A stretch of DNA of 64,000 nt from Planctomycetaceae bacterium (GTDB lineage: Bacteria; Planctomycetota; Planctomycetia; Pirellulales; Pirellulaceae): the NCBI GenBank assembly GCA_016794985.1, contig JAEUIQ010000079.1, positions 1-64,000 of the forward strand, in the 5' to 3' direction. Below, piece by piece: positions 53,288-62,597 of this stretch (positions are counted from its first letter, which is position 1; the number at the start of each line of letters is the position of its first letter). The position numbers and the translations under genes were made by a program. A model generated the notes under the pieces. The model searched no databases. It was not told the DNA's origin and was given only the letters and a program-made list of their open reading frames with translations.

Positions 53288-54034
53288 GTGGCTAAGACAG
53301 CGATCCTAAGTGACATTCACGGGAACTTGGAAGCGCTCGAAGCGGTTCTGCATGATGCGGCTGGGAAAAGCGTCACCCGATTTTGGTGTTTGGGCGACAT
53401 CGTGGGCTACGGCCCCAACCCCAACGAGTGCTTGGACATTTGCTGCGACTTTGAGCTTTGCATTTTGGGAAATCACGAGAACGGCGTGCTCTTCCCAACA
53501 GAAGGGTTCAACTCGCAGGCCGAACGATCCATGGAGTGGACCCGACGGCAAATACTGAACAGTCCACCAGCCAGACGCGACCAACGTTGGTCGTTTCTGA
53601 ATCGCTTGCCGCGCGTTGTGCAGCGCGAAGGCCTGATGTTTGTTCACGGCTCCCCAGTCGGGCCGATGTCGGATTACGTGTTCCCGGAAGACATCAGTAA
53701 TCTTCGACGGCTGGAACGTTTGTTTTGTTTGGTGCCGAGGATCTGTTTTCAAGGCCATACACACATACCCGGGGTTTTCACAACCGACGCCCGATTCCTG
53801 ACTCCCACCGACCTTTCGGACGGTTTTGGATTGGGCGAACACAAATTGATGGTAAACGTTGGCAGCGTGGGGCAACCGCGCGATGGTGACCCTCGCGCAA
53901 GTTATCTGATTATGGATGAAGATTGGTTTGAATTTCACCGCGTGGCCTACAACGTGGAAACGACCATTGAAAAAGTAACCGCGATTCCAGAATTGGGACC
54001 CTATCTGGCGAATCGCTTGAAACAAGCAAAGTGA
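53288..54034 (+). CDS. Calcineurin-like metallophosphoesterase, copy 2
   Basis: This 248-residue paralogue of the preceding gene has D-x-H in ILSDIHGNLEAL, LGDIVGYGPNPNEC, GNHE (rather than GNHD) in ILGNHENGVLF, QGHTHIPGVF and VNVGSVGQPRDGDPRASYL. The GNHE variant is within the allowed range for the superfamily but could shift metal or substrate preference relative to copy 1. The start is GTG, 20 bp downstream of copy 1. The S9 peptidase follows after 19 bp, so the three genes may be one transcript. Confidence 0.9.
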   Translation: MAKTAILSDIHGNLEALEAVLHDAAGKSVTRFWCLGDIVGYGPNPNECLDICCDFELCILGNHENGVLFPTEGFNSQAERSMEWTRRQILNSPPARRDQRWSFLNRLPRVVQREGLMFVHGSPVGPMSDYVFPEDISNLRRLERLFCLVPRICFQGHTHIPGVFTTDARFLTPTDLSDGFGLGEHKLMVNVGSVGQPRDGDPRASYLIMDEDWFEFHRVAYNVETTIEKVTAIPELGPYLANRLKQAK

Positions 54035-54053
54035 CACTTAAGCGAAGGAAATA

Positions 54054-56189
54054 ATGATGTCTCAGTTTTGGTGGGGATGTTGGTGCTTGGGGCTATTGCT
54101 GGGCCCGTTGGCGAATGAAGGAAATGGTAAGGTAGTTGTGAACGTGGCGATACAGGACGAGAGTACGGATGATCCGTACATTTGGCTGGAAGATGTGACT
54201 GGCGAAAAAGCTTTGGACTGGGTCCGAGCGAAAAACTCTGTCACGCAATCTCACTTCGAATCGGATCCCACGTTTCAATCGCTGCAAAATGACCTTCTCG
54301 CTATTTTGGATTCGAATGCGCGGATCCCAATGGTCTCGAAACGCGGGGAATATTTTTACAACTTCTGGCGCGACCAGAAAAACGTGCGTGGTATCTGGCG
54401 GAGGACGACTTTGGAGGAGTACCGCAAGCAGGAACCACAATGGGAAGTATTGCTGGACTTGGATGAAATCGCCGAACAAGAGGGCGAGAATTGGGTTTGG
54501 AAAGGCGCTTCGCTCTTGCGTCCGGACTACAACCGAGTTTTGATTACCTTGTCGCGCGGCGGAGCGGATGCTTCGATCGTGCGCGAGTTCGATTTGAAGA
54601 CTCGACAATTTGTCGCGGATGGATTCCAGCTGCCGGAATCAAAGGGCGGCATGACTTGGATTGATTTCGACCACGTGTACGTGGCGACCGATTTTGGGCC
54701 GGGAACGATGACCACCTCGGGCTATCCAAGAATTGCGAAACGATGGAAGCGAGGGACACCGTTAGAGCAAGCCGAGTTGGTATATGAAGGGCAAGCCGAT
54801 GACATGTCGGTCTCGGCGATGTTTGACGATTCGCCAGGCTTCGAACGACATTTTGTCAATCGAGCCATTCGCTTTTATTACGATGAGCTGTTTGTTGTTA
54901 AGGATCGAGACCTCGTCAAGATCGACGCTCCCAATTCCGCAAACAAATCGGTGCATCATCGCTACTTGTACATCGAACTGCGCGAGCCATGGCAGGTCGC
55001 TGATCGGTCGTACATGGCCGGAAGCTTACTGGCAATTCCGTTCGATGATTTCATGAACGGGAGCCGGGATTTCGCGGTGTTGTTCGCTCCAACGGACAGT
55101 ACTTCCTTGGCGGGTTACAGCCCGACCAAAGATCATGTCATCCTCAATGTACTCGAAGATGTGAAAAACAAGTTGTTTGTGTTGACTCCGGGCGCTGCAG
55201 GTTGGTCGAAGCAGCCGCTGCAGGGAGCGCCTGCGATTGGCACGGTGTCGGCCGGGCCCGTCGACTCCGATGAGTCGAATGAATACATGATGACGGTCAA
55301 TGACTACCTGACCCCGACGACGTTGTGGCTAGGCGAGATCGGGGGCAATCCTCAGCCACTAAAAAGCCTGCCCGCCATGTATAACGCCGAAGGCTTGGAA
55401 GTGACGCAGCATTTTGCGGTCAGCCAGGATGGAACCAAGGTACCTTACTTTCAGGTGTCGCAAAAAGGCCTAGTCCTAAATGGGTCTCACCCCACTTTGC
55501 TCTACGGTTATGGCGGTTTCGAAATTTCGCTGACCCCTAGCTACAACCCCGTGGTGGGCCGCGCTTGGACCAGCCAAGGTGGAGTGTATGTGGTGGCGAA
55601 CATCCGCGGCGGTGGAGAATACGGTCCGCGGTGGCATCAAGCGGCATTGAAGGAAAATCGCTTGCGCGCGTACGAGGACTTTGCCGCCGTCGCCCAAGAC
55701 TTGATTCGTCGCGGGGTTACGTCATCCAAGAAATTGGGGATTCAGGGCGGCTCGAACGGTGGACTGCTGGTGGGCAACATGGTGGCGTTGTATCCCGACT
55801 TGTTCGCGGCCGCCGTTTGCCAAGTCCCGTTGTTGGATATGCGACGATACCACCAATTATTGGCCGGCGCTTCTTGGATGGCCGAGTATGGCAACCCGGA
55901 TGACCCGGAGCAATGGGCGTACATTCAGAAGTTTTCGCCTTATCAGAATATTCGTCCCAACGCGAAGTACCCAGAAGTGCTGTTCACGACATCGACTCGA
56001 GATGACCGGGTTCATCCTGGTCACGCGAGAAAAATGTTCGCCAAAATGGAGGAACAAGGACATTCGGTCCGGTATTTCGAGAATATTGAGGGTGGGCACG
56101 GAGGCGCGGCCAACAATCGCCAAACCGCCTACATGCAAACATTAGCGTTTCGGTTCTTGGCGGAAAAACTATTCGACTCCTCTAGGTAA
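54054..56189 (+). CDS. Prolyl oligopeptidase family S9 peptidase (S9A)
   Basis: This 711-residue protein has an N-terminal propeller (about 35-430; DPYIWLEDVTGEKALDWVRA is the family opening) and a C-terminal alpha/beta hydrolase. The nucleophile Ser567 lies in GIQGGSNGGLLVGN, with acid and base in TSTRDDRVHPGHA and EGGHGG. ANIRGGGEYGPRWHQA is also a S9A marker. It cleaves short proline-containing peptides. A short hydrophobic N-terminus (FWWGCWCLGLLLGPLA) suggests export or membrane tethering. GAAGGA lies just upstream of ATG 54054/54057. Confidence 0.93.
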   Translation: MMSQFWWGCWCLGLLLGPLANEGNGKVVVNVAIQDESTDDPYIWLEDVTGEKALDWVRAKNSVTQSHFESDPTFQSLQNDLLAILDSNARIPMVSKRGEYFYNFWRDQKNVRGIWRRTTLEEYRKQEPQWEVLLDLDEIAEQEGENWVWKGASLLRPDYNRVLITLSRGGADASIVREFDLKTRQFVADGFQLPESKGGMTWIDFDHVYVATDFGPGTMTTSGYPRIAKRWKRGTPLEQAELVYEGQADDMSVSAMFDDSPGFERHFVNRAIRFYYDELFVVKDRDLVKIDAPNSANKSVHHRYLYIELREPWQVADRSYMAGSLLAIPFDDFMNGSRDFAVLFAPTDSTSLAGYSPTKDHVILNVLEDVKNKLFVLTPGAAGWSKQPLQGAPAIGTVSAGPVDSDESNEYMMTVNDYLTPTTLWLGEIGGNPQPLKSLPAMYNAEGLEVTQHFAVSQDGTKVPYFQVSQKGLVLNGSHPTLLYGYGGFEISLTPSYNPVVGRAWTSQGGVYVVANIRGGGEYGPRWHQAALKENRLRAYEDFAAVAQDLIRRGVTSSKKLGIQGGSNGGLLVGNMVALYPDLFAAAVCQVPLLDMRRYHQLLAGASWMAEYGNPDDPEQWAYIQKFSPYQNIRPNAKYPEVLFTTSTRDDRVHPGHARKMFAKMEEQGHSVRYFENIEGGHGGAANNRQTAYMQTLAFRFLAEKLFDSSR

Positions 56190-56323
56190 CAAGACTGCCT
56201 CATTGCTTGCCTCTGGGGTAGGGGCGGTTTTATAGTGAGAGTGGTTGCGGAAACGCCCGACATTCGGGCGTCGGCGCCTGTTTTTGTGTCGATCATGCAA
56301 GACCTATTGGAGTTTCGTCCCGA

Positions 56324-57289
56324 ATGGTAAGTGCGACTTCTCAAGCTCCTGCGGGCGCGCCGCTGGTTCAAACCAACGTTGATTACGATCCCAATGTTGT
56401 CATTGACACGCAAAACCTGACCAAAGTCTACTCGGACTTCTGGGGACGCTCTAAAGTGCGGGCGCTCAAGGGCCTGGATTTGGAGGTTCGCAAGGGTGAA
56501 GTTTTCGGACTTCTCGGCCCAAACGGTTCTGGAAAGTCAACCACGATCAAATTGCTGCTCGGCTTGTTGTTTCCGTCCGGTGGCCGCGCCACGATTTTCG
56601 GCAAGCCGACGACCGAGGTTTCCAAGAACGAACGTATCGGCTATCTGCCCGAAGAATCGTACCTGTATCGCTTTTTGACCGCCGAGGAAACGCTGGACTT
56701 CTACGGTCGTTTGTTCGACATGCCGAGCGATTTGCGGCGCGAGCGTGCCGCCAAATTGATCGAAAAGGTTGGTCTGAAATGGGCGCGGCGACGACCCCTG
56801 CGGGAATACTCTAAAGGTATGACGCGGCGGATTGGTTTGGCACAGGCGCTTATCAATGACCCTGACTTGGTCATGTTGGATGAGCCCACCAGCGGACTGG
56901 ATCCACTGGGCACACGCGAAATGAAGGACTTGATACTTGAGTTGAAGGAGCAAGGGAAAACGGTGGTGATGTGCAGTCACCTTTTGGCGGACGTTCAGGA
57001 CGTTTGCGACCGGATCGCAATTTTGTATCAGGGTGAATTGAAGGAAATGGGGCGGGTCGATGAGTTGCTCGAGGTAACCAATCAACAGCAAATCCGCGTC
57101 GAGGGCTTGACCAAAGACGCCCAAGCCAAGATTGCCGAAATCCTGGCACAAAGCGGCGGCAAAATGTTGGATGTCTCAAGTCCAAAGAACACCCTAGAAA
57201 ACTTGTTCTTGGACATCATTCGAGAAAGCCAAGCTCGCCCGGGCGCGCGAGGAATTATTGGCAGTGGCGACGACAACGGCGGTCGTTAG
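56324..57289 (+). CDS. ABC-2-type transporter ATP-binding protein
   Basis: This 321-residue ATPase has Walker A GPNGSGKST, Q-loop region IGYLPEESYLYRFLTAEE, signature YSKGMTRRIGLAQALINDPD and Walker B LVMLDEPTSGLDPLG, followed by CSHLLADVQDVCDRI. The C-terminal 80 residues form the accessory domain of NatA-type exporters. It works with the membrane protein encoded 86 bp downstream. The substrate is unknown. Confidence 0.94.
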   Translation: MVSATSQAPAGAPLVQTNVDYDPNVVIDTQNLTKVYSDFWGRSKVRALKGLDLEVRKGEVFGLLGPNGSGKSTTIKLLLGLLFPSGGRATIFGKPTTEVSKNERIGYLPEESYLYRFLTAEETLDFYGRLFDMPSDLRRERAAKLIEKVGLKWARRRPLREYSKGMTRRIGLAQALINDPDLVMLDEPTSGLDPLGTREMKDLILELKEQGKTVVMCSHLLADVQDVCDRIAILYQGELKEMGRVDELLEVTNQQQIRVEGLTKDAQAKIAEILAQSGGKMLDVSSPKNTLENLFLDIIRESQARPGARGIIGSGDDNGGR

Positions 57290-57375
57290 TTCGAATTAGA
57301 ATCCAAACATTTGGTCTCGGACGATCTTAGCTTGAGACCCATATGATGTGTAGCAACTGACAGGTAGAACACGAA

Positions 57376-59340
57376 ATGGTTGTCGAAGAATTTCGCTCAT
57401 TTTCTGATTGGCTATTGACCGAAGGCGCGTTATTGACGTTCGTTTTCGTCGCCGCGTTCTGCGCGGTCACTGGATTGTTGCTAGGATTTTTGGTTTCGAG
57501 TTTTCGGCATGGACCTGGCGAAGCGTTTTATGCGGTGTCGCAAACCGTGTTTCAGGCGGTTCCTGATGCCTTTGGCATGAAATTTCGACGCATCTGGGCC
57601 ATTGGCCGTTTGGCAATGAAAGAGAACTTTCGACTCTTCCTGGTGACGTTAATCATTTTTGTGACGTCGTTGGCGGTCGCGGGATGGTTCATCGGAGGCG
57701 GTGGAAAATATCCCGAGCGAAGCTACGTGTCATTCTTGTTCTTCGCGGCTCAGATTCTGATTTCGATCTTTGCGGTTTTGGTCAGTGCCTTTAGCTTACC
57801 CAACGACATCTTGTCGAAGACGATTTATACGGTCGTCACCAAGCCTGTTCGTGCCAGCGAGGTCGTGCTGGGGCGGTTCGTGGGCTTTGCGGTGTTGGGC
57901 ACCGTTTTGTTGACCTTTGTGGGAGCATTGAGCTACGTCTTCATGGTTCGCGGCATCAATCACACGCATGAGCTGAGCGAAGAGATAACCGCCGACAAAT
58001 GGTTGCCGATTGTGGACGGTTTCACACCGGATGGACGGCGCCCGTTCGACCCACGTGCCGTCTTCGAATCGACGGTTCTGACCACGCGCAACAATGATCA
58101 CGTCCACCGCATTGCGATCGTCGTTCTTGACGACGGAACCTTTGACGTGGTTGCCGACGAAACCGCAGGGCATACCCATTCGGTCGAAGTGGTAGAAACC
58201 GATCCCGAAACGCAGCGCCCGAAAGTTGTTTCGTTTGGCCCCCCTCGTGGGAATCTACGGGCGCGGCAACCGATCTATTCAACCCCACGCGGTGATTTGC
58301 CGGCGTTGTCGTTAACGGATGAAAACGGAGCTCTGAATAACGGAGTTAACGTCGGTGAGATCTGGGACTACCACAAGTACATTCAGGGCGGTACGCAGGC
58401 AACTGCCACGTTTAGGTTTTCGGGTATTACGCCGCAGCGGTTCGCGAACACTGATAGTGTGAATGTTGATTTGAACCTCGCGGTGTTTCGCACGCACATT
58501 GGTGACTTGCGTCGCCGGATTGAAGCGGAAATAGAACTTCGCAATGTTGTGGATGTGGCAGAAACCGAGACCGCTCAGGTGAAATCCGTGAAGATTCCGT
58601 TCGAGACGGAGGAATTCAAGGTTCAAACTTTGACCATTCCGCGAAAACTGAAAAACGGGACGATTCGAACCGTTGGCCAACCAGACCAGGTCAATCAAGA
58701 GTTTGATTTCTTTGAGGACATCGTGCCGAACGGCGAACTGGATTTGGTGGTACGTTGTATCGACCAGAAGCAATATCTTGGCGTCGCCAGGGCCAGTATC
58801 TATTTTCATGCGGGCGATTCATCCTTTGGTTGGAATTATCTCCGTGGTTTTCTGGGTATCTGGGCACAGATGTTGGCGATCATCGCACTCAGCGTTGCTT
58901 TGAGTACCTTTTTAAAGGGCCCGGTGGTGCTGATTGGATCGGTGGGCGTCATCGTTTTTGGCTACTCGGCAAAGTTTATTTTGTTTGTTGCCGACTCGGT
59001 GATCGGCGGCGATCGATTGGCGGATGTGTGGGGAGGTGGCCCCACCGAAGCACTGTATCGTCTGGTCACGCAGATGAATCTGCAGCACCCGCTACCGATT
59101 GGGCTGGGTTCAGACATTATTGAATTTGTGGATGCCAAGGTACTATTGCCGGGCATGAAAAGTCTCTCGTTCGCAGTTCCTCGGTTCGAGAACTTTAACT
59201 TGGCGAATTATCTGGCCTATGGGTACGCCATCGACAATCACATGTTGATGATCAATCTTACGACGGCCTTTGCCTTCGCAGTAGGAATGCTGATCATCGG
59301 GTATTTTTGCTTCAAGACACGGGAGATTGCGGCAGCATGA
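57376..59340 (+). CDS. ABC-2-type permease with large extracytoplasmic domain
   Basis: This is a 654-residue membrane protein. N-terminal helices (LTFVFVAAFCAVTGLLLGFL; FLVTLIIFVTSLAVAGWFIG; FLFFAAQILISIFAVLVSAF; FVGFAVLGTVLLTFVGALSY) are followed by a hydrophilic beta-rich region of about 280 residues (about 195-480) and then further helices (IWAQMLAIIALSVALSTFLK; VVLIGSVGVIVFGYSAKFIL; a last helix near 625-645). ABC-2 permeases normally lack such a domain between helices. It probably lies outside the inner membrane. The next gene overlaps its stop (ATGA), so it forms part of the same complex or operon. Confidence 0.8.
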   Translation: MVVEEFRSFSDWLLTEGALLTFVFVAAFCAVTGLLLGFLVSSFRHGPGEAFYAVSQTVFQAVPDAFGMKFRRIWAIGRLAMKENFRLFLVTLIIFVTSLAVAGWFIGGGGKYPERSYVSFLFFAAQILISIFAVLVSAFSLPNDILSKTIYTVVTKPVRASEVVLGRFVGFAVLGTVLLTFVGALSYVFMVRGINHTHELSEEITADKWLPIVDGFTPDGRRPFDPRAVFESTVLTTRNNDHVHRIAIVVLDDGTFDVVADETAGHTHSVEVVETDPETQRPKVVSFGPPRGNLRARQPIYSTPRGDLPALSLTDENGALNNGVNVGEIWDYHKYIQGGTQATATFRFSGITPQRFANTDSVNVDLNLAVFRTHIGDLRRRIEAEIELRNVVDVAETETAQVKSVKIPFETEEFKVQTLTIPRKLKNGTIRTVGQPDQVNQEFDFFEDIVPNGELDLVVRCIDQKQYLGVARASIYFHAGDSSFGWNYLRGFLGIWAQMLAIIALSVALSTFLKGPVVLIGSVGVIVFGYSAKFILFVADSVIGGDRLADVWGGGPTEALYRLVTQMNLQHPLPIGLGSDIIEFVDAKVLLPGMKSLSFAVPRFENFNLANYLAYGYAIDNHMLMINLTTAFAFAVGMLIIGYFCFKTREIAAA

Positions 59341-61142
59341 ACTTTGCACCTTCCCATTATCGCAAAGCGATTTACGGAATTTTGGCAGCAATTCTTTTGC
59401 TACCCATTTCGTTTTTGGCTCGTCCGAATCAAGTCAGCAAGGATCCGACGATGGCGGGCGAAGCCACGGGCGGAACAATTTCGCAAATGCGATCGAAGCA
59501 CAATTTGTCTCAAGCCAGTTTGAGCAGCATCGATCCAACGAGCGAAGTGATGAAGCTTGCGTCGCTCGGTTTGCATGGAATTGCCGTTAATGTCTTGTGG
59601 AACCAGGCCAATCAATTTCAAGAAAAGAAAGCATTCGACAAAGTTAGCTCGACCGTTGACACCTTGATTCTCTTGCAGCCGAACTTCGTGTCGGTGTGGG
59701 AATTCCAGGGGCATAACCTGGCCTACAACATTTCTCGAGAATTTGATGATTACCAAGATCGATATTTCTGGGTCAAGGAAGGACTAAACTTCTTTACCAA
59801 AGGCATCGCGTTTAACAAACGCGATCACCGAATTTTCGACAACTTAGGCTTGCACACCGGGCTGAAGCTTGGTGGCTCCGATGAAAAGAAACAATTTCGC
59901 CAGATGCTGCGGAAGGATCGCGAGTACGTCGATACTTTCGTCAGCAAGTTCATCAACCCGGATCGTTTCGATAAACCGGAGGCGGGTGGTTTCGATTCTT
60001 GGATGCTTTCCTATTGGTGGTACGACAAGTCCTACCACATGCGAGAAAATCTGGGCGTCCCCAAACGAACCAGCGATCTAATGTATTGGGTGAAGGGCCC
60101 TCAACAATTGCGACAATACGCGGAAGCCTTGTCAGTTGATTTCCGACCTGGCGAAGCGACTCAAAAGGCATGGCGTACTGCTTACGAAGCCTGGACCGAC
60201 CGCGATCGAGTCGGCGAGCGTCAAGGTTTCGGTAAACGAGACATCATGACCAGCTTTGGCATCGAAATCCGGTTGGAAGACCTAGAGCGAGAGTTGGAGC
60301 GTCAACGCGCGATTTCCCGACGTATGGATGAATTGGTGCCCGGCGTTCGCGAGGAGCTTTATCAACAACGTGTCGCAAAGCTTTCCCCTGATGATCAGCG
60401 AATTCTGAAGATGCCTGCCGATCAGCGACAGTTCAAAGACATCGGTGAAATGGTCCGCATTGAAGCCATGTTGCTGATCTACGAGTATGAAATCGCCGAG
60501 CGAGCCTCTCCGGAAAATCGTGTGGCCGCACAGAACCTGCTTCGCGAACTGGCGGATGGAGAGTTTCGTCGCAATCAAATGGACAGTTATCGCTACACGG
60601 TGAACTACAACTATTGGCGCGACTTCACGAACATGGAATCAACCGTGCCTGCGGTTTTGGCTCGACAAGCAGCTTATGAGGCCGCGGAACTGGATCGGCA
60701 AGGCATTTTGGAAAGCTTCGAAGAACAAGTGACCGACGAAAACGGGGTCACAACGACGGTGAAGCGTGATGGTTCGATCGATGCTTTATGGCGGTACTTC
60801 CAACATACCAGCGAAGCCGTCAAACCGTTTCCTGGGCTGCATGACGGCGAAAGCACGTTCATTGAAGACCTGATGGTCGACTTCACCAAGTTTGGCGGAC
60901 ATCTTCGAGATGTTGGTCGCGAATGGCCCGATGATTTTCCGATGCAGTGGTTTATTGATGAACGTGTCCGACGTTATGGTCGGGCCAATATCAAAAACCT
61001 GATGACCACCGAAGACATCGAAGCCCGCAAGCGGGAGCGTGGTTTGTTGGAAGAGCAGACGGAACAGCCGGAGCAAACCAAACCTGCGGAACAAACCGAC
61101 CAGGCCGTTCAGGCTGATCAGTCGGGCCAAGGTGATCAATAA
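59337..61142 (+). CDS. Membrane-anchored partner protein of the ABC-2 system, unknown family
   Basis: This 601-residue protein overlaps the permease stop by ATGA. An N-terminal helix (AIYGILAAILLLPISFLARP) anchors a long soluble part. Residues about 60-150 look like a helical TPR-type region (LGLHGIAVNVLWNQANQFQE; LILLQPNFVSVWEFQGHN). The middle is rich in aromatic and charged residues (SWMLSYWWYDKSYHMRENLG). The tail is Glu/Gln/Pro-rich (EEQTEQPEQTKPAEQTDQ). No enzyme motif was recognised. Its operon position indicates a scaffold or substrate-handling subunit of the ABC-2 exporter. Confidence 0.75.
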   Translation: MNFAPSHYRKAIYGILAAILLLPISFLARPNQVSKDPTMAGEATGGTISQMRSKHNLSQASLSSIDPTSEVMKLASLGLHGIAVNVLWNQANQFQEKKAFDKVSSTVDTLILLQPNFVSVWEFQGHNLAYNISREFDDYQDRYFWVKEGLNFFTKGIAFNKRDHRIFDNLGLHTGLKLGGSDEKKQFRQMLRKDREYVDTFVSKFINPDRFDKPEAGGFDSWMLSYWWYDKSYHMRENLGVPKRTSDLMYWVKGPQQLRQYAEALSVDFRPGEATQKAWRTAYEAWTDRDRVGERQGFGKRDIMTSFGIEIRLEDLERELERQRAISRRMDELVPGVREELYQQRVAKLSPDDQRILKMPADQRQFKDIGEMVRIEAMLLIYEYEIAERASPENRVAAQNLLRELADGEFRRNQMDSYRYTVNYNYWRDFTNMESTVPAVLARQAAYEAAELDRQGILESFEEQVTDENGVTTTVKRDGSIDALWRYFQHTSEAVKPFPGLHDGESTFIEDLMVDFTKFGGHLRDVGREWPDDFPMQWFIDERVRRYGRANIKNLMTTEDIEARKRERGLLEEQTEQPEQTKPAEQTDQAVQADQSGQGDQ

Positions 61143-61190
61143 TAGCCTTCCCGCAGAGCGGATGGTCCACTATGATGGGGATAGGCCGTT

Positions 61191-61272
61191 GGAAGGTAAG
61201 CGAATGGCTAGCGGCTTCATTGGAAATGAAGTGCCCCGCAAGGGGTTGCGGGTTCGATTCCCGTGCCTTCCG
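61191..61272 (+). tRNA. tRNA-Ser(GGA)
   Basis: GGAAGGT (61191-61197) pairs with GCCTTCC (61265-61271; the last pair is T-G), with G at 61272 as the discriminator. The anticodon arm is CTTCA-TTGGAAA-TGAAG, giving anticodon GGA. A long variable arm (CCCC-GCAA-GGGG) marks class II. The T-arm is GCGGG-TTCGATT-CCCGT. The D-arm shows only weak pairing. No 3' CCA is encoded. It lies between two unrelated genes. Confidence 0.88.
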
Positions 61273-61275
61273 CTC

Positions 61276-62517
61276 TTAGCGTAGTCGAACCAAGATCTCG
61301 GGTAGCGTGGCTAGCAATTGTTCGACTTCTTCCTCTGTGTTGTAAAGATAGAAGCTTGCCCGCAAGCTATTGGGTATCGCGAAGTGTTGATGCAAAGGCA
61401 TCGCACAGTGATGCCCGGCTCGCGTTGCGAAGCCGCGAAAATCCAAGAACTTGGCCAGATCTTGTGAGTTTGTATCCTCGATGGTGAACGACACCAGTCC
61501 AACTCGAGTCCCTGAAGTTGGGCCCAATATATGAACGCCAGGGATCTCCGTTAGTCCGAGCAAGAAACGCGTAGCAAGTCGTTTTTCATGTTGATCAATT
61601 GCCTCTAGACCCAAGGTTTCGAGATAGTCGATCGCTGCGTGCAGCCCAATCGCCTCCACAATCGCTGGAGTGCCTGCTTCAAACTTTGCCGGCAAACCGG
61701 CCGGTTTGAATCCGTCTTGGGTGACTGTCTCAATCATGCTGCCGCCGCCCAGAAATGGCGGCATGGCATCCAATAACTCTTCCCGCCCATACAAAACACC
61801 AATTCCTGTTGGCCCGACCATCTTGTGACCACTAAACACCAGAAAGTCACAGCCCAATTCTTGGACATTGACGGGCATGTGTGGAACCGCTTGCGCCGCG
61901 TCGACCATTACAACAGCTCCAACCGCATGGCTCCATTCGCACAACTTTGCAATCGGATTGATCACACCCAACACGTTGGAGGCCATCGTGATCGCAACCA
62001 ACTTTGTCCGCGAATTCAAGTGAGACTGGAACTGCTCCAAGTCCAGACTCCCGTCGTCATGCAAACCAACCCATCGCAACGTGATTCCCTGGCGCGCGGC
62101 CAACTGTTGCCACGGCACAATATTGCTGTGGTGTTCCATCACACTCAGCATTACCTCGTCACCTGGTTGCAATCGCTCGCCGTAACTGTGAGCCACCAAA
62201 TTGATGGCAGCCGTTGTACCGCTGGAAAAGATAATCTCATTGGTATGACGCGCGCCCAAGAATTGCCGCACCCTTTCGCGAGCCTGTTCGTAGCGGACCG
62301 AAATTCGTTCGCTAAGTGTATGATTTCCGCGATGCACATTGGCGTAGTCGGAACGATAGCAATCAGCCATCGCTTCGACTACCGAGTTTGGCCGTTGCGT
62401 CGAGGCTGCATTGTCAAAGTAAATTAACGGGCGGTTGCGATGCACGTTTTGAAATAGGATTGGGAAGTCTTGTCGTACCACTTCCGCATCGAAAGATTTC
62501 TGTGATTCGGCCAACAT
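61276..62517 (-). CDS. sufS: Cysteine desulfurase, SufS (class II) type
   Basis: This 413-residue PLP enzyme mobilises sulfur from cysteine for Fe-S clusters. Seen are the N-terminal FQNVHRNRPLIYFDNAAST, EIIFSSGTTAAINLVAHSYG, VMLSVMEHHSNIVPWQQLA, the PLP-Lys in FSGHKMVGPTGIGVLYG and the active-site Cys in RAGHHCAMPLHQHF. The short Cys loop and FLDFRGFATRAGHH are the class II (SufS) form. sufBCD are not in the window. Its 3' end is 3 bp from the tRNA-Ser gene on the opposite strand. Confidence 0.95.
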   Translation of the reverse strand: MLAESQKSFDAEVVRQDFPILFQNVHRNRPLIYFDNAASTQRPNSVVEAMADCYRSDYANVHRGNHTLSERISVRYEQARERVRQFLGARHTNEIIFSSGTTAAINLVAHSYGERLQPGDEVMLSVMEHHSNIVPWQQLAARQGITLRWVGLHDDGSLDLEQFQSHLNSRTKLVAITMASNVLGVINPIAKLCEWSHAVGAVVMVDAAQAVPHMPVNVQELGCDFLVFSGHKMVGPTGIGVLYGREELLDAMPPFLGGGSMIETVTQDGFKPAGLPAKFEAGTPAIVEAIGLHAAIDYLETLGLEAIDQHEKRLATRFLLGLTEIPGVHILGPTSGTRVGLVSFTIEDTNSQDLAKFLDFRGFATRAGHHCAMPLHQHFAIPNSLRASFYLYNTEEEVEQLLATLPEILVRLR

Positions 62518-62597
62518 ATTGTGCCTAACAAATTTGTAGAGCCAGTTCTCCCGAACGGGCTCGTTGGGTGGTTCGAGATTCCGCCGACGTGGTATGC

